This document shows positions 10,485 to 21,903 of a stretch of 64,000 nt of DNA, piece by piece; the stretch's first letter is position 1, and every line of letters starts with the position of its first letter. The stretch comes from Pelodera strongyloides. Lineage: Eukaryota > Nematoda > Chromadorea > Rhabditida > Rhabditidae. The stretch spans positions 1 through 64,000 of the forward strand of contig JAANDG010000138.1 in NCBI GenBank assembly GCA_036852015.1, given 5' to 3'. Position numbers and translations under genes: made by a program. The notes under the pieces were generated by a model. The model ran no database searches, was not told the origin of the DNA, and saw only the letters and a list, made by a program, of their open reading frames with translations.

Positions 10485-13400
10485 ATGGCTTCTTCTGGAG
10501 GAACAACAACACTGGTGCGTTTTGCCATTTGTGTGAATGCAACTCTATACTAATGCAATACCTGTACACATTTAACGGTGAAACAAAACAAATTCCGTTA
10601 TGTTTCGATGGCTGCGATGATATTTTTGTTGATTTATTGTCTTCTATGCTTTTATGCATCCTAGGTTGATTATTTATTTTCAGACTTCTTTATCCTGGAA
10701 CCCTAATCTGCCATGTCTTCTGCTTCGATATCCGAATGCCACGATTCTTCTAGATTGCGCCGTCGATTTGTCTTCATTAAATCACTTTCTTCCGTTTACG
10801 TACACGGAAAGGTAACGTCACGCTTCGTAAATACCCCTGTTGTTTGTGCTGCTTTTCTGTATTTGGTCATGTTGCTGGGACACCGTTTTCTAATTGGGAG
10901 TAGCTTATCTGTACTTATTTTTGTTGTCTTGCCATGTGAGTAAAAAAAAATTTTTGCATTCTAATTTCTATAATATTTTAGCCCTCGTTTGAAGGATCTG
11001 GGTGTGTTTAACAAGAAGTATCCGTTTATAAAGGAGTTAAAATACGGCGAGGACGGCTCTGGATCAATATGTCTTATAGATTCCATTCCGGAGGTACACC
11101 CAGTACCGGTAAGTCGATTTTTACCGCAACACGCTAGCTATTCGCCTTGGTATGCAATTATAAAAGCTTTAATGAGCACCAAATGACACAATACTCTGGT
11201 CCACAGTCCACAGTCGCGCAGCGCGGAAATGCGTATCCGCGTCTGCGAGAAAAAAGATTGCAAATTTGCATTGAAACATGAGTTAGCCATCTTTGTTTCG
11301 CGGACGCGGTTGCGCAATTGCTCGCTGGGCGCCTGAGAACGTACTATGAAAAAGGCTTAGAATTTCTGGAATGAATGAGTGTAACTGTTTTGTTATATGT
11401 GCTCTGCTACCTTTGATTTTAGTTCTGACCTGCGTATGTATGTCTCTTTTGTAATTATATTATAGTCATTATAAGTTAACATCGTTTCAGTTGAATGCTA
11501 TATCGATGGAGTCAGTCGACGCTATTCTTATTTCCAATTGGCACTCGCTCGTTGCGCTCCCATATTTCACACAAGATACTGGGTTTAAGGGAGCAGTGTA
11601 CGCAACTGATCCAACTCTTCAATTTGGAAGGTAAGACGACCGGTTTTGTGTTTATGCGTTATCACGCTGCTGCCTGCACTGCTTCAGCATTAGCATTACG
11701 GTAGAATTGCTGTCTAACTAAGTCACCTAGATAGAATGTTTCAGGCAATCCAGATAGCTTAGTATGAATGATTTGTTCATTAGCTGAGTGTACTAGTAGG
11801 TTCGTATGTTTTCCGTTTTGATATATTTATCGTGACGTGTATACTGTATATCTGTATATTCTTAATTCAAAATACAGTTAGCAACATGCAGATCGTGGTT
11901 GACTCCTGAAGTTTTTTATTCTACTACCTGTGTGTCTGGGTATTCCAAGACTCTGGTTGGTAATGTGTCTCCTGTCTGCTGTTTTTATTTATTTACTATG
12001 GACATGAGAGTATAGAGTATAAGACGGTATTTTAGCTGAACTTTTCCATCTCGGAAATGTCTCCGCTTTCCATACTATTTCGTTACTGTACACTGTACGA
12101 CTATTCCGAAATGGGGTTCCGAGATGGAAAAATTCAGTTTTAAAATTTAAAATACCGCTTATGATCTTGCTCATTTAGACTTGTTGTGGAGGAATTAATT
12201 GAATACTTTGCTCGCATTGTCAACGAAGTGCCCAAGGATTCATGGAAAACGGATGACCAACTTGTACAGTGAGTTGTGACGTTTGTAATTTATTTATAAG
12301 CTATTTCATGAGTTTCGATACTCGTTGTTTGATTATCTCATTATTCTTCTTATGATTTTATTCTTCCATATGTTTAGTGAGTGTATTACACAGTAATGAA
12401 GACGGTTACTGAGACAAAAGAACATAGAACACTAACAGAACCGTCCCAATAATCCCGTAAACTGCATTAGGCTGGATCCCTTTACGTAAGAACGTAAGCT
12501 GTTCCAAGTTAAACTTGTCGTTTTCCTCAATGAGTGGGTATCAGTAATGAAGAGTTGTTGGTATCGCTTTGCAGATCGTTCCCGAGCCCAATAACCCGCA
12601 AACCAGTCGAATGGAGGCATTTTTACGACGCGCAGTCGGTTGAAGCAGCTTTAGATCGAATCACCCTCATGGCATACAAACAGACTGTGGTAAGGGTTGT
12701 GGTTACTATTACTCGGTGCCCTCTTATTTGTGATGATAATTAGTAGGTATCGTCGTTTATTTGTAATGATAATTAGTAGGTATTGCCATCCATGTTTGCC
12801 CAGGACAGGGGTCGAAACGAGGTCCGTGTTTGACACGGTATTTATATTCAAATTATTTTAGTCTTACTTTCATACTATTTATTAATTATGATTTTCCACT
12901 ATTATATTGCAAAATTATTTTACTGCATGGTTTACAATTATCTCTCTATTTTTGTTTGTTTATTATCTATGATCATACTGAACAGACGAACCTTACCATT
13001 TAATCACTACTATATGATATATGCCGTTGTGCCTATTCTTTTAAACATCTTTGGGAATTGGTGAATTTACTTCGATTGCGATGTTTTTTTACCACCTATG
13101 TATTGTTGTAGTCATTGTCATATTTTCGCCTGTACACTTTTTTGTTTATTTGCAGTGTGTCGCGGGAAGCGTGAATATTACTGCTAGTTGTAGTGGATAC
13201 GCAATTGGTTCGTGTAATTGGACTCTATCGACGCCCTTTGATAAAGTAAGTTGATGTTGGCTTATTGTTCGATATTGGTTTGGATCTTGGATTCTTGATT
13301 CTTGGATATTATGCGGCTGAACGGGGATGGTGGAGTACCAGTACCACCATGTACCCATATATGTAATTTAAATTGAAAGATATAGCGAATGCCTCTATGC

Positions 13401-16400
13401 CACCAAAATTGCATTCCTAGAGGACTTTATTGTCTAAGCTAAGAACGTTGGGCAGATATATGTGTGTTTCTGCTTTTCGTTGATTTACAATTCACTGCTA
13501 GCCTGTTGTGTATTTTGAGGATTGAGAAATAGAATTCAAAATTGAATCTAACGAATTTTAGATCGGCTACATGAGCGCTTCTGCACTACGGCAAACACAT
13601 GTGAAAAACATTGAACTGAACAAACTGCGAAGATTAGACAGGCTAATTGTCACGAGCCTTGCTGTTGGAGCTCAACCGCCTGATGCAAGTTAATTTTGTT
13701 ATTTTTGCTATTCTTATCTTTTTGGAATCCAAATGTGCCGACCTTCTCATTCTCTGTGTAGTCGGTTGAAAATGGCAGTTCTGTGTTTGTTATCAGGACG
13801 CTGGTGGTGGCTTTAAAGCTTTAACCCTCTAAGACGCTACTTCGACGGATTCCTTGATTTCAGTAGACGAATTTGTAACCTCGTCAACTTTCCAGGTCAG
13901 TATGAACCAGTTGGTCGTCACTCTAGCCGAAACGCTAAAAACTGGCGGCAATGTCCTACTACCGGTACAACCGACTGGTACGGTATTCGAACTGCTCGAA
14001 CATGTTGCCAAGCAGATGGATGCAGTGAGTCAGCAATATGTTTTATTTATTTGGCGGCTTTTCAATATATTTTCTCTTTAGCGAGGGTTCGGTTTACCTT
14101 TTCGAGTATACTGTCGTTTGGCGTAAACGCTTTGTTTACACTGTCAGAATCAGTAAAGATAGTACGTTGTTAACTTGAGGGTTGTTGCTTGGCAAACGGT
14201 CAAGTTAACAGCTTCCGGCTTACTCGAGAAACTGAGGAACGCACATACTCATACTCAGAATCGAGGTCAGGCGCGCTCAGAGGACTGTCGTGTCCTAGCT
14301 TGTTTTTGTCCTGATCGTGGAAGTGCATAATTTGCTCTTTGTAGCATGGCGTCTCGCTGGATGTGCCTATCTATTTCGTCTCGCCTGTAGCGAAGAAATC
14401 GCTGGCCTTTGCGAATGTCAACGCGGAATGGTTATCAGAAACCAAGCAGAACAATGTCTACGTGCCAGAAGAACCATTCATCCATTCGTTTGTAAGTGTA
14501 ACACAAGATGGTTTATTTGCGAACTCACTATGAAGATTGTATTTGTAGTTAGTGGTTAGGGGCCTAGGGTTTTTACCTAGCTCGTTATCATCGCTGTTTA
14601 TGAGTTTAGATGTTTAGATGGTCATTTGAATTTCATTATATAGGCTTATTGAGAACTAAGCAACAAAATTAGGAATTTTGGGTGAGTTGTCCTTGAGTTG
14701 AATGCACTTTTTGTTTGTTTGTTGGTTGATATTAGTACCTTTGTAAAACAAGTACTTTTAGTTGCTGAAGAACGGGCGGTTAAAGTTGTACGATTCACTT
14801 TATGGACCATTCAGCAAGGAGTTTAGGTGAGTAGTTTTGTAGAGATTTGTTGACCCACCTTTGTGTTTTTGCGCTTGTAAATAGATATTTACAGATAAAT
14901 CTATATCGCATTCGGATTAGACGAACAACTAGACCATTTAGCGCAGCATACTGACTTGGTTTCACTTGTGTGGTTTGTGAAACATCATGTTCTGAAACTC
15001 GATGGTCGTTCCATTCCAGTTTCAGGGATAATAATAGTTTATCCTTCTACGTCAAAATCTGATTAAGCAATCAATCTACGTATTAATAATAATAATCATT
15101 TATTAATCACAGGCCCCCGGCTGTGGTGTTTGCGGGTCACCCATCTCTCCGTATCGGTGATGCGGCACATTTACTCGAAATGTGGGGTTCGAACAAGAAG
15201 AATGCTGTTATTTTAACTGGTTTGTTTTTTTATATCATTTCCTTATTAATGTGCGAGTGCGCATCTTTCCTGTATGCGTAGTTTTGTGAGTTGGTTAACA
15301 TTTGCTGAACTGTTGATTAGTTGATTTAGACATCTTTTGTACATTGGCCTGTACCCTATCTTACATGTAATGTACCTTACCCTGACTGCATATAATGTAA
15401 GGCTAGTAAGTTAAAGTGCATGGAACCATTTATTTTAGTTAGACTTATTTAGATCCGGCATTTCCTATCCACGAAGTGTACGGTCCATTCCAAGACCTGG
15501 CGATTCGAGCGTTCTACTGCCCTATAGACACACGTCTCGATCCTCAGCAATTGAATTCGGCCACGTTACCGGATTTGAGACCTTCGGTAGGTTTTGTTCT
15601 TTTGATTTTTCGTTTATTGTCTCGGGTGCTGTGACTTTTGAATATATGTGAAAGATATTGAAGCCCAAGGCTGTAAGTGTATGTAAAGCGTTCAAAACGT
15701 GAGGCGCACTACTTGCATGAGGTATTCTCTGTTGGCGCCAGGCACTACATTGTTTGATGTTGCACCGTTTCGCTTATTCTAACAGCTGTGGTTTCGCCTA
15801 AGGCCTAATTGTCTATTTCATAAGTTATATGTAAAAAGTTTTGGAGTCTGGATTTCGATCATTGCACATAAGATGCATATGACAGACGAACAAGAGCATT
15901 ATCAAAGAATATTTTATTTCATTTAGGTTGTGTACGTGCCTGATGCATATGGAAAGCGTGGAGGACTGTCAATGATTCAATATGTATGTCATTATTATGA
16001 ATAATTTTGTTTGCTTTGTTTTTCCATTTAATGACTTTTTTTGGAACGTTTTGGGTTTGGCTGTTTGTGCGTCGTAGCGTGTGGAGTGAAATGATGTTTT
16101 TTTTTATCACTGGTTACTTGAGATCCGGTTATTTCATCGTATCTTATGCATGCGTTTCTAGTAGAACTGTAGAACTAAGAATATTAAAAAGTACATAGTA
16201 CTATTAATATTAATAATAGTAATAGAATATTAAAATTAAGTATTAAAAAGTACTATGAACTTGGTTTAGTTAGTTTAATATAAATTGCATTTTCTTCATT
16301 CCTTCATTGTTTCATTTCAGAGTCACGCAGCGTTCCGCTATGAGGAGACGGTGAACATTAGTAACAGAATGAGACGGAAACGCGTTCGAATCCATCCAGA

Positions 16401-18189
16401 TGTAGGGAGTTTTGATTTAATTTGACTGTTATTGTTTTTTTTAAGTTGATTGTGTTTGTGTTTGCCATTGTTTTAATAATAAATGATGAGCCATGTGCGT
16501 GCTTATGTTTCAAACGGTCTATGTTACGGGGAACTTTGGAACGGTTTTGATACGGTACTCTGTACTCTTTTTTCGACCTGATTGATCTAAATGTTTTTTA
16601 GGGCGCATTCGAGTTGGGCAAAATGCGCAAATTTCGCGAAATAATCAGTTCGAGTTGATAGGGTGAGAGAATGTTGACAAATAAGAGAGCCCAGGAAAAA
16701 AATATTTCCAAGACTCTGCGTCTCTCCTATGAGCGGGATATTTCGCTGCGCGCTAACACTGGCTAACAGTGAACTCGAACTGATTATTTCGCGAAATTTA
16801 TGCATTTTGCCCAACTCGAATGCGCCCTTACGGAATACAGATCTTACTTGGCCTCTATGTATACGCTCAGATTTTTTTTACATTATTTCTCTAGACTACT
16901 GTTCTATACATGCGTTTCAGTATGTAAGAACATAAATGTAGTAATTATGCCAAAAAGGTCTGGTAATGGTAAGCTAAGGTAAGGGAAGCTATGTAAGGTA
17001 AGTTAAGGTAATTCTCTCTTTTCCAGCTGGTGAAGCAACTCCAAATGGAGGGCGACGGGAGGAATCTGGACACTGGATTTGGTTCGATCAGAGGAACGCT
17101 CTGCGCATACGATAATGCTTTTGAGATTGTGGTAAGTGAATGGTTGTATTTTTCTCGGTCCTTGGCTGCGCGGGACTTGCTTTATTGGGTGTGTTTTGTG
17201 TACTGTAAGCGTAGCTTGCGTCACCTTAGCTTTGATTAGTGTTTGATGATTGTGTGTTTTGTTTTCCATAAGGCTTAGTTAGTTACGCGCGGCTCATGGT
17301 GACTCTGTGTGCAGTAGTAATATGTTGATCGCGGTTGCCTACGTATACTTTTTGGTTAGTTTGGTTTTTGTTGTAGTTTTTAGGTCATAAAAATGATGGG
17401 ATTAAATCGGTAGCGTAAATTATTTGTCATTTCGTTTAGCCTGCAAAACAGTCCGCGCCTGTCCGCCCCCGCTATTGTGGAAAACTCACAAACGAAGCTC
17501 TGGTGAAGGCATTCACTGAGGTGCGCCTTTTTTCAGGTTTTTATATTGTATGTTGAATTCCTCAACATGATGAAAGCATAATATTGTTGTATCTTTATCT
17601 TTAAAGTTGCAGCACTGATTTGTTTTATTTATGTGTTATGTATTGCTCTCCGGTTCTGTACCTTATTGTTAGTTTCTTTTGTTTGTTTCGTATAATTCGT
17701 AAGAATTGAGTTTACCGGTTAGTTTTTAGTTTTTTTTTAAAATGACGTTTGTAGTACAAATTGTACAAAACTTTTAAATTATGTGTCTTTCAGAAAAAAA
17801 TCAAAGCGGAAATAAAGAAACATGAGAAAAGAGCGGACACAATTGAAACGGTTCGTTATTTACCCCTATTCTTGTTCATTCATGTTCTTAATATAAATGT
17901 TTTGTTGAAAAGAAACAAGACTGTTGTGTAGTTCTTGCTGGCGAGAACCCGAGAATTATACGGGTTTTTGTGTATTTGATTGAATATTATGTGTAAGTTA
18001 GGTTTTAATGTGGGTGTATTTTATGTGGTAGAGTTAGTTGCTGGTAATTGGTTAGTTGTTTTGTTTTAGGAGAACCCTTGGTCTTCGATCACGTTGTTGG
18101 ATGGAGGAATGAAGTCGAAAGTGGAAGCAAAAGCTTCGGATCGACAGGCGATTTTGGATATTATTGGAAGTTGTCTGAACCCACTTTAA
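10485..18189 (+). CDS. INTS9: Integrator complex subunit 9 (INTS9)
   Basis: INTS9 is the catalytically inactive metallo-beta-lactamase/beta-CASP partner of INTS11 in the nuclear Integrator complex (snRNA 3'-end cleavage and transcription attenuation). Exons: 10684-10811, 10982-11108, 11491-11630, 12179-12268, 12575-12689, 13156-13245, 13562-13688, 13864-14024, 14345-14491, 14762-14826, 15113-15219, 15453-15586, 15927-15983, 16321-16401, 17027-17131, 17440-17520, 17794-17850 and 18070-18189; every phase fits. Family hallmarks: [19 protein letters not shown] (degenerate metal site), [46 protein letters not shown] and [10 protein letters not shown]. The 18 exons give 643 residues, close to the roughly 658 of the human protein. 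The first exon is unsure; the best phase-0 candidate is 10485-10514 ([10 protein letters not shown], donor GTGCGT). Introns carry MITEs at 12018-12163 and 16601-16828. Confidence 0.93.
12018..12163. mobile_element. Inverted-repeat MITE in INTS9 intron
   Basis: The ends form an imperfect inverted repeat: GCGGTATTTTA and TTTTCCATCTCGG on one side, CCGAGATGGAAAA and AAAATACCGC on the other. The element stops about 15 bases before the acceptor of the exon at 12179, so it supplies most of that intron's branch-site region. Confidence 0.7.
16601..16828. mobile_element. 228-bp MITE in INTS9 intron
   Basis: The termini are inverted copies of GGGCGCATTCGAGTTGGGCA, and the similarity continues through TTTCGCGAAATAATCAGTTC for about 55 bp with few mismatches. 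TTA lies on both sides and may be the target duplication. It has no coding capacity. Confidence 0.85.
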
Positions 18190-18476
18190 TTAAAAGATTG
18201 CTGTTGTTTTATAACTTGGACGTATCCGTTAGTCTCGACGTTTGGAGTTCGCTGTGATGTAGAACGTGGTAGAACACTGAGCAGTAGTAGTAAATGAATA
18301 ACCTTGATTGGCGATATCGTTTAGATTACTGTACTCGTCATCACTTACGTTACTTACGTATGTTATTCATAGTTGTATAGTTGTTGATAAGTTGAGTTGT
18401 ATGTTGTGTGCAGTGTTTGAAAATATTTGTTATTTTTCTTGCGGGTGGATTTTGTATTACTGTGCGAGTGAAATAT

Positions 18477-19111
18477 TTGTTCTGTATAACGGCGGTGCAG
18501 ACATACGTATTGGCAACAGCACGCTCGAAAAGGTCGGGAAGTATGTTTACCTTGGACGCGAGGTTAACCCCAGCAACAGCCTCACCGCCGAACTCTCTCG
18601 GCGTAAACAGTCTGGGTGGAAGGCTTTCTGGAAACTACGAGATGTACTCACCAATGTGAAGCTTTCAAAAGAAGTGAAAGCCAAGGTGTTTAACACGCAT
18701 GTGCTGCCAGCAATGACCTATGCTTCCGAAACTTGGTGCACGACAAAGAAAGACGAAGAATCCTTACTTGTCACCCAGAGAGCCATGGAGCGTAAGATGG
18801 TAGGCACGCGCCTCCGTGATCGTATGTCAAACGTCACACTTCGAGAAAAGTCCGGCGTAGATGATATAATTGATAGGATATACAGCTCGAAACATCGATG
18901 GGCTGGTCATGTCATTCGTAGAAATGACAATCGATGGACCACTCGGGTCACAGAATGGCGTCCCCGCGATTACAAGCGTCCTCAAGGGCGACCGCCAACG
19001 AGATGGGCAGACCCGATGGTTAAATCATTTGGACGTGCATGGAATCGCATCGCAAGATGCAGGTCTTCATGGCGTAGTTGCGACCTGCGCTGTTGGCGAG
19101 CCAACAGCTGA
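18477..19111 (+). pseudogene. Non-LTR retrotransposon reverse transcriptase, 3' fragment
   Basis: This open frame is the C-terminal part of a non-LTR retrotransposon polyprotein, after the catalytic RT motifs. Recognisable landmarks are KYVYLGREV, RRKQSGWKAFWKLRDVL, VLPAMTYASETWC, QRAMERKMVG, SSKHRWAGHVIRRNDNRWT, KRPQGRPPTRWAD and the closing FGRAWNRIARCR. The endonuclease and catalytic RT are missing, as expected of a 5'-truncated copy. The 3' end runs into TTCAAGGTATTCAAGGTAAG, a short repeat tail of the kind RTE-like elements leave. About 200 codons remain open, so the insertion is not very old. A partial copy with no function of its own. Confidence 0.85.
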
Positions 19112-19860
19112 TATAACGGTCTTCAAGGTATTCAAGGTAAGGAGTATTGAGACGGGTATGTGATGAGCTGGAAATATAAATATTTTCGCAATTTTAAATG
19201 ACTGTTTTACTTGTTATTGTTACTGTGGTGAACGTTTTCCACGATGGTATATGGTATCCTACATGTATGATGTATACTGTAAGCGTACGACGATTTTGCT
19301 CTTCTATGTAAAGTTAGATGGTATGGGGAACAGGGGAACCATTTGACAAATGTTCTCGGGTTTTCACTGGGACAAAAGATTTCGTGACCTCGTTTTGGTT
19401 ATTCTTCCTTTCTCGAAAATTTCCGTTAAAGCCACCGAATGGTCTCTCAGTGATTGTCAAATAGCCCGTGATGTTCATCAATTGGTTTTTTTTGCGTAAA
19501 CCCTTTGGCGACCAGTTACCAGCTGTTCCGTTGTTTCCCTGTTGTATTTTGTTTGCGTTCTATTCGTATAAGAATTCTTTCAGTGCACATGAGATGTAAT
19601 GGTGGTCGTTCACATACGGCAGATATTCCGATTTCGAAACGTTCCTAGAATTCAGTCGCGATGTCTGGCATCTCCACCCGAAAGGTTCAACCAGCGATCT
19701 GTGGATACGGTAGGTTTTCTTTCCAGTATGGCCTATCTTGTTATCACGTAGTTTAGTCCATATGTCCCTGTAAATTCGCAGAGAAAAACAGGTTTGACTA
19801 TGAACCACAAAGGTTCCCATATTCTCTAAGAATATTTCAACTTGCCATTTCTTTGGAGCA

Positions 19861-20042
19861 TTAAAGTGCAATACGGGCCGGTTTTTGAAACGGATCGTGG
19901 ACATCTGAATTCTTACGTATTTATGCTAATTTTCTCAAATTTAGCTCGATTTTTTATTCTAATTTATCTTCATTTGCATAAGATGTGTAAGAATGCTGGT
20001 TTACTCGATGCGTTTCAAAAACCGGCCGGTATTTCGCTTTAA
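19861..20042. mobile_element. TTAA MITE, 180-bp family, copy 1
   Basis: It starts TTAAAGTGCAATACGGGCCG and ends AAAACCGGCCGGTATTTCGC before TTAA. It ends about 31 bases before the first acceptor of the 13-exon gene, so it lies in that gene's 5' region. The left end has drifted from the family consensus. Confidence 0.88.
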
Positions 20043-20091
20043 AAGAAAACCGTGGATTATATATGAACTTCAGAGCCCGACTCATCACGGT

Positions 20092-21860
20092 ATGTTGGTC
20101 GGCTATCCACCTATACGAGCGAAGGAGGAGATCCTGAAGTCTGACTATGATAATGCTCTCGAGTTGCCGAATAGTATGTTGCCAAGCAGCTCTAGTGACA
20201 GCACCATGGATCTACAAAAGGAGGAAACCATCGAGGACGAGGAGGCTGACCTATTGCCTAAGGTATGTAATATTTGATTTTTATTATTATTGTGTGCGTT
20301 TAAAAGTTACATATATTACTGTAGTATTGAGAGCCAGCCGCGTTTATGATGCGTATATGCGAAATTGTTTTAACTAGGCCGTACTCTGCTCGTGAACAAT
20401 GTTCCGGGTGGAACTGTTCCGCCAACTTAGTTTAATTAGAGTATTTCTAACTGGTCGGATCTTACTTCAAGAAAACAACGGATTGAAAATGTATGTCCCA
20501 TCGTATTCCGCTTACATTAAGTGGTTGAAACATATAGAGTTGGTGTGAAGTTAATTGAAAGTTTAGTGAAAGTTTTGATAATGGACGCGTACACAATGTG
20601 TATGTGTGTGTGTGTGAAGATGGTGGCGCGCGCACGCGTTTTTACTGTTTTCAATTTCGTTCTTCAATTTCGTTCAGCTAACAATAAATAGTAATGGTTT
20701 TCAGACTGGCGAGCCAACTGATGAGTATAAACTGGCTGAGGTGAATGGGCGTGCAAAGTTGGAGGGATGTGGACCGCGTGGCTCAGCTACAGGTTTGTAA
20801 TTTGCATAGGTGTTATTGTGTACCTTCATTAGGGCCTTAAAGCGAAATACCCGCCGGTTTTTGAATCGCATCGAGTAGACCAACATTCTTATGCAGTCTA
20901 TGCAAATTCACGTAAATTAGAATAAAAAATCGAGTTAAATTCGAGCAACAGCATAAATACGTAATAATTCAGTTGTCGACGATGTGCTTCAAAAACCGGT
21001 CGGTATTTCGCTTTAAACTTCTAAAAGCTCATATTGTAAAGTAAACTTGTCGAAAGGATTCGAAGAGATATAGTGATGTTTACTACTTATTTTGTGCGGG
21101 AATGAACCCTTGTATGTTTGGGGAATAAAAAAATTGATATTGATTTGGTATTCATGTTTGTGTATTTCAAGTTATAGCGTTTCCCTTCAGAAATCCTCTT
21201 CAAATATCTTCGTCACCGTTCAACGTCGGCGAATTCTTTGTCGAACACTTACGTTACGCTGTTTAACTTCCATTCCGTGGATCTTGCGGAAAAGTTGATT
21301 AAGGTGAGGGAGTGTCATTTGAACTAGGAATTCTTTTCGCATAAAAAGTGCGTAAAATCACTCATCGACCATCTATGTGTATTTTGGTGGAACTTATTGT
21401 TTTCGCAACGACCATCACCGGATAGGTTTTTGGCCTTCTCTGGGACCAATTTAAAAATTTATACTTTTGCGTGAAACATTCTTAGCCAAATGTTACGCAT
21501 CGAAATTATGCCCTATTTGTCGCCTAAAATATTTAATGTCTTGTTGTTTTGGCTTCGATTAATATGAGTGTCGTGAAACATTTGACTTTCTTCTGTACAT
21601 GCTGGCTAGTACTAGATAACTCTCTGTCTGCGCCAGCCGACCTTTGGAACTTTTCTAAGCTTTACCTTATACCTAGCTTTGAGCTCTCACTGAACTTACA
21701 GGCAGTAAGACCCATGCAATTAGTAAAGTGTATTTTGGATTTTATGGACGTAGATAGCAGTGTAGTGTGCTTTCCACTGATTTTTTTTTGTTTAGAAAAA
21801 TGTGGGAAACGTTGTTCTGGTTGAAAATCAACATCATTACGCAAACGAGCTAAAGGTTAG

Positions 21861-21903
<43 letters not shown>

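Larger units (their letters stand above)
18190..20060. other. Intergenic stretch between INTS9 and the next gene
   Basis: About 1.9 kb separate the INTS9 stop from the next gene. They contain a non-LTR retrotransposon relic (18477-19111), a repeat-like GGCGACCAGTTACCAG tract around 19330-19530 resembling those near 38700 and 55900, and a TTAA MITE (19861-20042). No other exon was seen. Confidence 0.6.
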
